A stretch of 39,070 nt of DNA from Streptomyces lonarensis (GTDB lineage Bacteria; Actinomycetota; Actinomycetes; Streptomycetales; Streptomycetaceae). A program made the translations under genes and the position numbers. Position 1 is the first letter of the stretch. Each line of letters starts with the position of its first letter. The stretch covers positions 1-39,070 of the forward strand of contig NZ_JAAVJD010000024.1 in the NCBI RefSeq assembly GCF_012033735.1, given 5' to 3'. Shown in pieces: positions 25,626 through 38,085 of this stretch. The notes below the pieces were generated by a model. It did not search any database, had not been told where the DNA came from, and saw only the letters and a program-made list of their open reading frames with translations.

Positions 25626-26945
25626 ATGAACAGATTGTCACTTTATCGCGCCGTTCTGGGGTGTCTCACCACCGCCGCCCTGCTGCCGGCCCTGCTGTGT
25701 GCCGCCCCCGCGGCGCACGCCGACGACAACGACCCCGGCGGGACGGACACCACCACCGCCGGCTCCGAGCCGGGGGCGGCCGCACCGCCCGGCCTCTCGA
25801 CCGTGGGCGGCGAGCTGCTGGGCCGCCTCGGCACCCAGGTGCAGCTCGGCGCGGGCGCGCCGAAGCTCCCGAAAACCACCGCGCGCGCCTGGATCGTGGC
25901 CGACGCCGACACCGGCGAGGTGCTGGCCGCCCACAACGCGCACCGGCCGCAGGCCCCGGCCTCGACGCTGAAGATGCTCTTCGCCGAGACCCTGATGTCG
26001 CGGTTCGAGCCCACCGCCGCGTACACCGCGCTGCCCGAGCACTTCCTCGACATGGGTCCCGGGAGCAGCGCCGTCGGCGTCGCCGACGGACACGACTACA
26101 CCGTGGACGACCTGTGGCACGGCGTCTTCCTCGCGTCGGGGAACGACGCCGTCTACGCGCTGACCGCACTCAACGGCGGCAAGGAGAAGACGGTGCGGGA
26201 GATGAACGAACGCGCCCGCGAACTCCAGGCCCTCGACACCAAGGTCGTCAACCCGGACGGTTACGACGGTCCGGGTCAGGTCTCCTCCGCCTACGACCTC
26301 ACCCTCATCGCCCGCGCCGGGCTGGAGAACGAGCAGTTCCGCGCCTACGCGGCGACCGGCCGGTTCACCTTCCCCGGCCGGGGCGAGGGAAAGAAGCGGG
26401 AGGGGTACGAGATCCAGTCCACCAACCGCCTCATCATCGGCGACGGCGACCTCTCCCCCTACGACGGGATCATGGGGGTGAAGAACGGCTACACCTCGAA
26501 GGCCGGCTACACCTTCACCGGTGCCGCCGAACGGGACGGCCGCACCCTGCTGGTGACGGCGATGGACCCCGAGGGCGACCGGCTCGCCGTCTACCGGGAG
26601 TCCGCCGCGCTGCTCGACTGGGGGTTCGCCGCCTCCGGCAAGGTCGAGCCGGTCGGCGAGCTGGTGCCGGCCGCCGGCCAGGAGGCCGCCGCCGCGCCCG
26701 ACACCACCGCGCGGGGCGGCAGCGCCGACCCGCCGCCGGTGGCGCCGGGGACCACCACGGCGGGGGCGGCGGGCCGCGAGGCCGCGCTGGTCACCCTGAT
26801 CGGCTCGGGCGGTCTGCTGCTGGCGGCGTCGGCGGCGTACCTGGTGATCCGTCGTCGTCCGTCGCCGGCGGCTGCGCCTCCGGGTCGTCGGTTCCGGGGT
26901 CGTCGGTCTCCAGCGCGTCCGCCTGGGGCCGCGCCTCCGGCGTGA
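25626..26945 (+). CDS. D-alanyl-D-alanine carboxypeptidase (penicillin-binding protein, S11)
   Basis: A 439-aa secreted, membrane-anchored serine peptidase that trims the terminal D-Ala from peptidoglycan stem peptides. The signal peptide ends about AHA (30-32). The active-site triad of the family is visible: S113-T-L-K116 (PASTLKM), S171-G-N173 (LASGND), and KNGYTS near 285 in place of the usual KTG. A C-terminal helix (about 386-408) with a basic stop-transfer RRR anchors it. The last 51 codons, including this anchor, overlap the opposite-strand yihY gene by 155 bases. ATG at 25626 directly precedes the signal peptide; a GTG 6 bases upstream is possible. No strong ribosome site is seen, and TACGTT lies a short distance upstream. 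Confidence 0.9.
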   Translation: MNRLSLYRAVLGCLTTAALLPALLCAAPAAHADDNDPGGTDTTTAGSEPGAAAPPGLSTVGGELLGRLGTQVQLGAGAPKLPKTTARAWIVADADTGEVLAAHNAHRPQAPASTLKMLFAETLMSRFEPTAAYTALPEHFLDMGPGSSAVGVADGHDYTVDDLWHGVFLASGNDAVYALTALNGGKEKTVREMNERARELQALDTKVVNPDGYDGPGQVSSAYDLTLIARAGLENEQFRAYAATGRFTFPGRGEGKKREGYEIQSTNRLIIGDGDLSPYDGIMGVKNGYTSKAGYTFTGAAERDGRTLLVTAMDPEGDRLAVYRESAALLDWGFAASGKVEPVGELVPAAGQEAAAAPDTTARGGSADPPPVAPGTTTAGAAGREAALVTLIGSGGLLLAASAAYLVIRRRPSPAAAPPGRRFRGRRSPARPPGAAPPA

Positions 26946-27798
26946 GGCCGGTGGCGGTCCAGGAGCAGCAGAACATGAGCAGCTTGGCCATGAGGTTGAT
27001 CCACACCAGCAGGGCGATGGGGACACCGAACGCGCCGTAGATGCTCTTGGCCGCCACCCCGGTGAGGTAGCCGCTGAGCGCCCACTTCAGCACCTCGAAC
27101 CCGACCGCGCCCAGCAGGCAGGCGACGACGACGTCGCGGCGCGGGGGCCGCACCCCCGGCAGCCACACCAGGACGTAGAACATCAGCACCGCGGTGACAC
27201 CGATGGCCAGCAGGTGGCCGACCAGCTGGAGTCCGACCCCCGCCGCGGTGCCGGTGACCCCCAGCCAGCGGGTGCCGATCTGCACGGCCGAGACGGCGAC
27301 GGTGGAGGCGGCCAGCGACAGCAGCATCACCCCGCCCAGCCCGGCCAGCACACCGAGGTCCTTGACCTTGCGGACCAGGAAGTTGTCGGTGGGCTCCGGA
27401 AGGTCCCAGACCGACCGCAGGCAGCCGCGCAGCTCCTCGACCCACCCGGCGCCGGTGGGGAGCAGCAGCACCAGCGCGATCACACCGATGGTGCCGGCGT
27501 TGTCGAACAGCGACTGGAGGTCCAGGGACTCCGAGATACCGGGGACCTGCCGGGAGAACCAGTCCTCCACCGTCGACATCCGGTCCTGCGACAGGAAGGC
27601 GAAGCCGATGGCCGCGCCCAGCGCCAGGACGGGGAAGAGCGCGAGGAAGCTGATGAACGTGATCGACGCGGCGAGCCGCGCGTAGGTGTGCGCCTCCATG
27701 TGCTCGTACACCCGCCAGGCGCGGGTGGTCAGCAGCCGGGCGACGACCGGGCCGACGAGGGGTAGACCGACCAGCTTCTGCTTCGTCTGCTCATCCAT
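26791..27798 (-). CDS. YihY/virulence factor BrkB family inner-membrane protein
   Basis: A 335-aa polytopic membrane protein of the YihY/BrkB (formerly RNase BN) family. It has six hydrophobic segments and the family features RLAASITFISFLALFPVLAL near the N-terminus, GAGWVEELRGCLRSVW, and KSIYGAFGVPIALLVWINLM. The molecular role is unknown, and it is not a nuclease. The last about 50 residues are an acidic, Pro-rich tail (start ADALETDDPGTDDPE), the part that overlaps the dacC coding end. ATG at 27798 lacks a good ribosome site; TACCGT lies upstream, so it may be leaderless or weakly translated. Confidence 0.85.
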   Translation of the reverse strand: MDEQTKQKLVGLPLVGPVVARLLTTRAWRVYEHMEAHTYARLAASITFISFLALFPVLALGAAIGFAFLSQDRMSTVEDWFSRQVPGISESLDLQSLFDNAGTIGVIALVLLLPTGAGWVEELRGCLRSVWDLPEPTDNFLVRKVKDLGVLAGLGGVMLLSLAASTVAVSAVQIGTRWLGVTGTAAGVGLQLVGHLLAIGVTAVLMFYVLVWLPGVRPPRRDVVVACLLGAVGFEVLKWALSGYLTGVAAKSIYGAFGVPIALLVWINLMAKLLMFCCSWTATGLTPEARPQADALETDDPGTDDPEAQPPATDDDGSPGTPPTPPAADRPSRSG

Positions 27799-27937
27799 GA
27801 GGCCGACCACGGTAGGAGCCCGACGGCCCGTCCGGCCGTATTGCGGGCCCGACACGCACGGACAGGTCAGGCCCAGCGCCTTGCCCGCCGTGACGGGCCC
27901 GGTGTGGCCGTTCAGGTGGGGCTGCGCCCGGCCGTGC

Positions 27938-28513
27938 TCAGACGGCCTGGTGGCGGAGCCCGGAGTTCTGCGTGGGGACCCCGTCGTGCGGGAACCGGAA
28001 CTCGCGCACCAGCCGCCAGACGGCGTCCTCACCCTGCTCGTACAGGGCGAACCCCTCGGCGGTCCACGCGGCCTGGTAGTCCGCGAGCTCCTTCTCCGCG
28101 CGGTCCATCGCCGCCTCGGAGATGCCGTGCGCGACGGTGACGTGCGGATGGTAGGGGAAGCGCAGCTCCCGGTCGAGCGGGCCTCCCGGCTCACGCACCC
28201 GCTCCTGGAGCCAGCCGCACGCCGACCCGCCCTCGACGACCTGCACGAAGACGACCGGCGACAGCGGACGGAAGGTTCCCGTGCCGGAGAGCCGCATCGG
28301 GAAGCACCGGCCCGCGGCGGCGATCGCCGCGAGGTGGTCCTCGATCTCCGGACGGGTGTCGGCCGCGACCTCCGTCGGTGGCAGGAGGGTGACATGGGTC
28401 GGGATACCGGCCGCGGCGTCGTCCCCGAAGTCGAGGCGGCACTGCTGCAGCAGGCTGCCGTACGGCTCCGGGACGGCGAGCGAGACGCCCAGGGTGACGG
28501 TTGCCACCACCAT
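27938..28513 (-). CDS. 2H phosphoesterase (2'-5' RNA ligase family)
   Basis: A 191-aa cytoplasmic protein with the two HxT motifs that define the 2H superfamily, at H40-V-T42 (PTHVTLLPP) and H124-V-T126 (HPHVTVAHG). Members act on 2',3'-cyclic phosphates or 2'-5' RNA bonds, for example in RNA end processing. The length fits the bacterial ligT/ThpR type. The GGAGGGAC ribosome site precedes the ATG at 28513. It lies 220 bases downstream of trpS on the same strand, so it may be transcribed by readthrough from trpS, or from a promoter in the gap. The true substrate is not known. Confidence 0.85.
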   Translation of the reverse strand: MVVATVTLGVSLAVPEPYGSLLQQCRLDFGDDAAAGIPTHVTLLPPTEVAADTRPEIEDHLAAIAAAGRCFPMRLSGTGTFRPLSPVVFVQVVEGGSACGWLQERVREPGGPLDRELRFPYHPHVTVAHGISEAAMDRAEKELADYQAAWTAEGFALYEQGEDAVWRLVREFRFPHDGVPTQNSGLRHQAV

Positions 28514-28668
28514 GTCCCTCCTGTCGTCGTGCCGCGTCTCCCGGCGCGGCCCGGGCGGCGTGCCGGGCCCGGGGGCCGCGACCACCGCGGTGCCAGTGTG
28601 GCCGTTACGGACGCGTTGTGCGAGCGGTCTTCGGCCCTTCCTTCGGGGGGCTTGTGGCCCTGTGGGGC

Positions 28669-28685
28669 GCACGCGGGGCGCGTGC
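28669..28685 (-). terminator. Weak hairpin after trpS
   Basis: GCACGCG and CGCGTGC form a 7-bp stem with a three-base loop about 50 bases past the trpS stop. It may attenuate transcription into the phosphoesterase gene. Confidence 0.35.
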
Positions 28686-28734
28686 CGCGCCCGCGCCGCC
28701 ACACGGCCCGCGGGCGCCCCCGTCCCGCCCGCCG

Positions 28735-31517
<2,783 letters not shown>

Positions 31518-31566
31518 CCCCCCGCCGGTGCGAACCGAGCCGGGAAGCGTGACCAGGGCAAAGAAA

Positions 31567-31600
31567 AAGGGGCAGTAGCCGTCTCCGGCGAGTGCCCCTT
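31567..31600 (-). terminator. Hairpin with T-run on the minus strand
   Basis: AAGGGGCA (31567-31574) pairs with TGCCCCTT (31593-31600), with an inner GCCG/CGGC stem (31578-31581/31586-31589). On the plus strand it can end rocD. Only on the minus strand is it followed by a T-rich run (TTTTTCTTT), the classic intrinsic form, although no leftward gene lies to its right. Confidence 0.6.
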
Positions 31601-31650
31601 CAAGCCTGCTGCGACGGTAGCACAGCCCGCCCGCCACTACTCTACTTTCC

Positions 31651-33283
31651 GTGCTCGAATCATCACCGCTCGCATCACAGTCAGAGGCACGGCATGTGCT
31701 GGCCCGGCTGACGGAGTTCTTCACCGACGAGGGCACCCCGTGGTCGCGCCGACTGTGGGACATCGGCTCCCTGCTCTCCCTGGAAGAGCTCTGGGAAGCC
31801 GGTGACTGGCACGCCCGCGGGGTGCTCTCGCAGGCCGCCTGCGACTGGCAGCGGGCGGAACTTCGGACGCTGACCGGTCCGGACGTCGGACTCGGCGAAC
31901 GCGAGCTGCGGAAGGAGCTGACGTCGCTGCTCTCCGTGCCGTTGCCAGAGCCCAGTCCGGCGAGGCGACGTCTGCGCGAGGTCATCGACCACGCGCGGCC
32001 CGGCTACCTGGATCGGTGGGCCTCCGCGATGAACGGCAGCCCGGCCCCCGGCCCCGAGCGGTTCGCCCGCACGGTGGCGGCCCACCTGCTGGACCTGGGC
32101 TGGAGCGCCACCCACCTGCGTTCCTGGGCGGCTCGGTTGACCGCCGACCAGGCGGACCTCATGCGTATCGCGACGAGCGCCGCCGACCTCGCTCGGCGCA
32201 CGCCAGGGCCGTACCACGTACTCGCCGCGCTCTCGGGGGTTCCTCGGCGCGACCTGGCGGAGTCGTTGCCGCACTGGTTGTCCAAGGCAGAGGTAGTCGC
32301 GTGGCTGCGCCTCCACGGCCACAGCACGGCGAACGTGCGGCCGGGTGGCGGTTTCCTCATCGGCGTCACGGCTCTCGACCCGTACGGCGCCGCCGAGCAG
32401 GTCCGCCAGGTCGTCGAGCGCATGATCGCCCGGTCCTCGTTCCTCCGTCGCCACCGGGGAGGTGTTGTCCCCCTGCCGCACATGTGGGTGGCAGGGCACG
32501 CGCAGCCGATTCCTTTCCGCCCTCCGGCGCGCGGCGCCGATGTTCTCAGCCTCGTGACCGAGGGGCATCTGTACCAGGTCTCCGAGCCCCGCAGCCGCGT
32601 CGACGACGCGCTGGAACTCGCCGCCCCGGTGAACCAGAGTCCGCTCGGCCCCGCAGTCGCGGGCGCCTGGGCTGCCATCGAGGCGCTGCTCTCGCACCCC
32701 GATGATCCGCAGGAGGCCGAGCGCTCGGGCAAGGCAGTTGCAGCCGACAGGCTGGCCCACATCAGTGCCTGTTCCTGGCCCAGAGCGGAACTCACCGCCC
32801 TCGCGCACCGCCACGCACCGCCCCGGCCGGACCGCCTCTCCGAACAGCTCGCGCGGTGCACGACCAATCTGGAGCGTGCCACCTGCGTGGCGGACGCTCT
32901 CGCGGCCCACGGTCCTGACGCGCTCGACTTCTCCGGGTCGCGCACCAGGCACAGCGACCTCCCCGCGGCGCGGCGCATGGCCGCACTGCTCCAGGACCCC
33001 CGACGGGTACTCGGCAATGTCGTGGCCACCCACCGCATCACCCTGAGGCGGCTCTACCGCACGCGCAACGTCGTGCTGCAGCGGCTCGACGCGGGAGGTG
33101 ACGCTGGAGGCGTCCCTCCGCACCGCCGCACCGTTGGTCGGTGCGGGGTTGGACCGGGTGGTGCACGCCGAACGCGCTCAGAGCCTGCCGCCCCTGGACC
33201 TGGCAGCGCGCGCGGACGTGGCACTGAAGCTGGTCGGCGGGGAGACCGGGCTGTCGGTCGTCAGGCTCTTGGAGCCGCCGTGA
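31651..33283 (+). pseudogene. HEPN-domain predicted ribonuclease, frameshifted at the catalytic His
   Basis: As read, the frame starting at GTG 31651 runs through RTRNVVL (residues 471-476) and then shifts. The true C-terminus continues in the next frame from about 33083 (REVTLEASLRTAAPLVGAGL and on) to a stop at 33283. Removing one G near 33081 (or adding two bases) restores RNVVLHGST. That is the Rx4H motif of HEPN ribonucleases, with His at 477, in a protein of about 543 aa. Other HEPN-like features are the helix AVAGAWAAIEALLSHPDD and the segment LRRLYRTRN before the motif. The N-terminal about 330 residues match nothing I know. Related ApeA-type proteins are solitary anti-phage RNases. 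The GTG has no ribosome site; TACTCT lies 7 bases upstream, suggesting leaderless translation. No partner antitoxin gene is seen. The shifted frame runs on to 33372. Confidence 0.72.
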
Positions 33284-33364
33284 CGGGCTCCCCGGGGCCT
33301 GCGGCCCAGGGCGTTCGCAGGGTGCCTCGGCCGGGCGGGCGGGGTCGGATAACCTGGCGCCGGG

Positions 33365-33380
33365 TCTCTTGACGTAGAGA
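33365..33380. promoter_or_regulatory. Inverted repeat upstream of mdh
   Basis: TCTCT-TGACGT-AGAGA is a 16-bp element with perfect 5-bp arms, 63 bases before the mdh ATG. It could be an operator in the mdh promoter. The cognate regulator is unknown. Confidence 0.4.
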
Positions 33381-33406
33381 GATGTCGACGAGGGACCCGG
33401 CCGTGA

Positions 33407-34432
<1,026 letters not shown>

Positions 34433-34474
34433 TCCGGTCCCCTCGCTCCACCGCGGACGACTCCGTCCGCCGCT

Positions 34475-34504
34475 GCGGCCCCCGACGTTCCCGCCGGGGG
34501 CCGC
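34475..34504 (+). terminator. Terminator after mdh
   Basis: GCGGCCCCCG (34475-34484) and CGGGGGCCGC (34495-34504) form a 10-bp stem with a 10-base loop, about 40 bases past the mdh stop. A further CGC/GCG pairing extends the base after one mismatch. Confidence 0.78.
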
Positions 34505-34706
34505 GGCGCGTCCCGGGCCCGGCGGCCGCCACGGGCGCGGGCGCCCCAGCGGCACCGGGGCCCGGGGGGTGACGAAGGCCACACCGCCGGGGCCGGCGAC
34601 ATGCGCGGCGCGCGGGCGGGGCAGGGAGAGGGCGGCCGCCGCGGGCTCCCCGGCGGACGTCCGGGCCCCACGGGACGACGGGGCCGAGCACCTCGGAGGC
34701 CTGACC

Positions 34707-36209
34707 GTGCCGGTGACCGACACCCTGTGCATCGACGGCGTGTGGCGCCCCGCCGCCGACGGCGCCACCCGCGAGATCATCGACCCGGCCGACGGGTCGG
34801 TACTGGCCACGGTGGCCGAGGCCGGTGTCCGGGACGCCGACGCCGCCGTCGCCGCGGCGCGACGCGCCTTCGACTCCGGTCCGTGGCCGCGCACGCCGGT
34901 GATGGAGCGCGCGGCGCTGCTGCGGCGCGTGGCCGACCTGCTGGTCCGCGACCGGGAGGAGATCGCCCTCACCGAGTCGCGTGACACCGGGAAGACGCTG
35001 GCCGAGGGCCGCGTCGACGTGGACGACGTGACCGCCGCGTTCCGCTGGTTCGCGACCCTGGTGGAGTCGGAGCCGGCCGGGCGCGTCGTGGACGCGGGGA
35101 CGCCGGACGTGCACAGCTCGGTCGTCCACGAACCCGTCGGGGTCTGCACGCTGATCACGCCGTGGAACTACCCGCTGCTCCAGGCCTCCTGGAAGGTGGC
35201 GCCCGCGCTGGCCGCCGGCAACACCCTCGTCCTCAAGCCGTCGGAACTGACCCCGCTGAGCACCGTGCACCTGCTGGGGCTGCTGGCGGAGGCAGGTCTG
35301 CCCGCCGGGGTGGCGGGGCTGGTCACCGGCGCGGGCGACCCGGTCGGCGCCCGGCTGGCGGTCCACCCGGACGTGGACCTGGTGTCGTTCACCGGCGGCC
35401 TGGCCTCCGGTACGAAGGTCGCCGCCGCTGCGGCCGCGACGGTGAAGAAAGTGGCGCTGGAGCTGGGCGGCAAGAACCCCAACGTGGTCTTCGCCGACGC
35501 CTGCGCCACACAGGACGGGTTCGACGCGACGGTGGACCAGGCGCTCAACGCGGCGTTCGCCCACAGCGGCCAGGTCTGCTCGGCGGGCAGCCGGCTGATC
35601 GTGGAGGAGAGCGTCCGGGAGCGGTTCGTCGCCGAGCTCGCCGCCCGCGCCGACCGCATCCGGCTGGGACGCGGCACCGCCCCCGACGTGGAGTGCGGGC
35701 CGCTCGTCTCGGCAGCCCAGCTCGCGAAGGTCGAGGCGCACGTGGCGGACGCGCTGGCCGAGGGCGCCGTGCTGCGGGCCGGCGGCGGCCGCCCCGCGCC
35801 GGGCCCCGACCTGCCCGCGGGCGGGTTCTTCCACTCCCCGACGGTGCTGGACCGCTGCCACCGCGAGATGCGGGTGGTGCGGGAGGAGGTCTTCGGCCCG
35901 GTGCTGACGGTGGAGACGTTCCGCACCGAGGAGGAGGCGGTGGCCCTCGCCAACGACACCGAGTACGGCCTGGCCGGCGCGGTGTTCAGCGCCGACACCG
36001 CCCGGGCGCGCCGCGTCGCCGGGCGGCTCCGCCACGGCACGGTATGGATCAACGACTTCCACCCCTACCTCCCGCAGGCGGAGTGGGGCGGCTACGGCCG
36101 CTCCGGCACCGGCCGCGAACTGGGGTCGGCGGGGTTGGCCGAGTACCGCGAGACCAAGCACGTGTACGAGAACCTCCGCCCCGCGGCCGTCCGCTGGTTC
36201 GCCGGCTGA
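34707..36209 (+). CDS. betB: Betaine aldehyde dehydrogenase-like enzyme
   Basis: A 500-aa NAD(P)-dependent aldehyde dehydrogenase, predicted to oxidise betaine aldehyde to glycine betaine, the second step of choline conversion. The general-base Glu252 (LELGGKNPN) and nucleophile Cys291 (GQVCSAGSRL) are present. TPWNYPLLQASWKVAPALAA and EEVFGPVLTV are typical family segments. GTG at 34707 is chosen for GGAGG 8 bases upstream; the 138-base in-frame extension upstream is Ala/Arg-rich and unlikely. The assignment to betaine aldehyde rests mainly on the neighbour choline oxidase-like gene 42 bases downstream and the betaine-binding protein after it. Confidence 0.85.
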   Translation: MPVTDTLCIDGVWRPAADGATREIIDPADGSVLATVAEAGVRDADAAVAAARRAFDSGPWPRTPVMERAALLRRVADLLVRDREEIALTESRDTGKTLAEGRVDVDDVTAAFRWFATLVESEPAGRVVDAGTPDVHSSVVHEPVGVCTLITPWNYPLLQASWKVAPALAAGNTLVLKPSELTPLSTVHLLGLLAEAGLPAGVAGLVTGAGDPVGARLAVHPDVDLVSFTGGLASGTKVAAAAAATVKKVALELGGKNPNVVFADACATQDGFDATVDQALNAAFAHSGQVCSAGSRLIVEESVRERFVAELAARADRIRLGRGTAPDVECGPLVSAAQLAKVEAHVADALAEGAVLRAGGGRPAPGPDLPAGGFFHSPTVLDRCHREMRVVREEVFGPVLTVETFRTEEEAVALANDTEYGLAGAVFSADTARARRVAGRLRHGTVWINDFHPYLPQAEWGGYGRSGTGRELGSAGLAEYRETKHVYENLRPAAVRWFAG

Positions 36210-36251
36210 TCCACCGCGCCACCCAACCCACCGGCCCCCGGGAGGACCACC

Positions 36252-37820
36252 ATGCAGCGTCCGAGCCCCACTGCGCGCGCCACCGCCGACGGGCCCGGCG
36301 AGGTGTTCGACTACGTCGTCGTCGGTGGCGGCACCGCGGGATCGGTGATCGCCTCGCGGCTGGCGGAGGACCCCGACCTCACCGTCGCACTGATCGAGGG
36401 CGGCCCCTCCGACGTGGACCGGCCGGAGGTCCTGACGCTGCGCCGCTGGCAGGGGCTGCTCGGCGGTGAGCTGGACTACGACTACCCGACCGTGGCGCAG
36501 CCGCGGGGGAACTCGCTGATACGGCACAGCCGGGCACGGGTGCTCGGCGGCTGCTCCTCGCACAACACGCTGATCAGCTTCCGCCCGCTGCCCTCGGACT
36601 GGGAGGAGTGGGTGGCGGCCGGGGCCGAGGGGTGGGGCGCGGCTGCCATGGACCCGTACTTCGACCGGCTGCGCAACAGGATCACGCCGGTGGGCGAGGC
36701 GGACCGCAACGCCGTGGCCCGGGACTTCGTGACGGCCGCCGGTGAGGCGCTGGGGGTGCCGCACGTCGAGGGGTTCAACGCGGCGCCGTTCGTGGAGGGC
36801 GCGGGCTTCTTCGACCTGGCCTACCACCCGGAGACCAACCAGCGGTCCTCCGCGTCGGCCGCGTACCTGCATCCGCACCTGGCGGCCGGGGACCGGCCGG
36901 GGTTGCGGCTGTTCCTGGAGACGCGGGCGCTGCGGCTGGAGGTGGACGCCGACGGCCGCGCCACGGGCGTGCGGGTCCGCGGCGCGGACGGCGCGACGGC
37001 GGTGCTCGGGGCCCGCCGCGAGGTGGTGGTGTGCGCCGGGGCGGTGGACACACCGCGGCTGCTGCTGCTCTCCGGGATCGGGCCCCGCGAGCAGCTGGAC
37101 CGGCTGGGGATCGAGGTCCGGCACGACCTGCCCGGCGTCGGGGAGAACCTGCTGGACCATCCCGAGTCGGTGATCGTCTGGGAAACGGACGGGCCGATAC
37201 CGGAGAACTCCGCGATGGACTCGGACGCGGGGCTCTTCGTGCGCCGCGACCCCGCGTCGCCGGGACCGGACCTGATGTTCCACTTCTACCAGGTGCCCTT
37301 CACCGACAACCCGGAGCGGCTGGGGTACCGCAGGCCGGCCCACGGGGTGTCGCTGACGCCGAACGTGCCCAAGCCGCGCAGCCGGGGGCGGCTCTACCTG
37401 ACCAGCGCCGATCCCGACGTCCTGCCGGCGTTGGACTTCCGGTACTTCACCGACCCCGGGGACCACGACGCGCGCACGCTCGTCGACGGCATCCGGCTGG
37501 CGCGGAAGGTGGCGGCGACCGAGCCGCTGGCGTCGTGGCTGGTGCGCGAGGTCTGCCCGGGTCCGGAGCTGAACTCGGACGAGGAGCTGAGCGCCTACGC
37601 GCGGCGGGCCGCGCACACGGTGTACCACCCGGCCGGCACCTGCCGGATGGGGGCGGCAGACGACCGGGACGCGGTGGTGGACCCGGCGCTGCGGGTCCGG
37701 GGGGTGGCGGGGCTGCGCGTCGCGGACGCCTCCGTCTTCCCGACGATCCCCGCGGTCAACCCGATGGTCTGCGTGCTGATGGTCGGCGAGCGGGCGGCCG
37801 AGCTGCTCCGCCAAGGCTGA
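36252..37820 (+). CDS. GMC oxidoreductase, choline oxidase/dehydrogenase-like
   Basis: A 522-aa flavoprotein of the glucose-methanol-choline family, expected to oxidise choline to betaine aldehyde. The Rossmann FAD motif is VVVGGGTAGSVIASRL (22-37). The RVLGGCSSHN stretch aligns with Arthrobacter choline oxidase, where the His (here His104) carries covalent FAD. The catalytic pair His459 (HTVYHPAGTC) and Asn503 (VNPMVC) is present. By my alignment, the Glu that binds the trimethylammonium group in that oxidase is Asp here (SDAGLF), which would keep the charge. It may thus be an oxidase rather than a BetA-type dehydrogenase. GGGAGG precedes the ATG by 7 bases. It follows betB closely and shares its operon. 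Confidence 0.85.
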   Translation: MQRPSPTARATADGPGEVFDYVVVGGGTAGSVIASRLAEDPDLTVALIEGGPSDVDRPEVLTLRRWQGLLGGELDYDYPTVAQPRGNSLIRHSRARVLGGCSSHNTLISFRPLPSDWEEWVAAGAEGWGAAAMDPYFDRLRNRITPVGEADRNAVARDFVTAAGEALGVPHVEGFNAAPFVEGAGFFDLAYHPETNQRSSASAAYLHPHLAAGDRPGLRLFLETRALRLEVDADGRATGVRVRGADGATAVLGARREVVVCAGAVDTPRLLLLSGIGPREQLDRLGIEVRHDLPGVGENLLDHPESVIVWETDGPIPENSAMDSDAGLFVRRDPASPGPDLMFHFYQVPFTDNPERLGYRRPAHGVSLTPNVPKPRSRGRLYLTSADPDVLPALDFRYFTDPGDHDARTLVDGIRLARKVAATEPLASWLVREVCPGPELNSDEELSAYARRAAHTVYHPAGTCRMGAADDRDAVVDPALRVRGVAGLRVADASVFPTIPAVNPMVCVLMVGERAAELLRQG

Positions 37821-37846
37821 GCGCACCCCCGGCGGCGGGTGGGGTG

Positions 37847-37874
37847 GCGGCCGGTGGCCCGGCCCGCCGGCCGC
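37847..37874 (+). terminator. Candidate terminator after the choline oxidase-like gene
   Basis: GCGGCCGG (37847-37854) pairs with CCGGCCGC (37867-37874) around a 12-base loop, 26 bases past the stop codon. Confidence 0.5.
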
Positions 37875-38085
37875 GACGCGATCGGACGCCGCCGTGCCGA
37901 GCAGGTGGGGGCCGGTCCGCACCGGGCGTCCGGCGTCCGAACCGCCGTGTGACACCCGCTCCGACCCGCCACCGGACCACCGCCGTCGCACGGCGACCCG
38001 GGCCGCTCAGCGCTTTCCGGCGACCGCCTCGGTGGCTAATGTGTTCGGTACATCGCCGATCTGCGGACAAGTGGGGACCACCTCA

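Noticed and set aside
33060..33372. Programmed frameshift in the HEPN gene
   Set aside because: The sequence around CTGCAGCGG is not slippery and has no stimulatory element that I can see; a mutation or read error is simpler.
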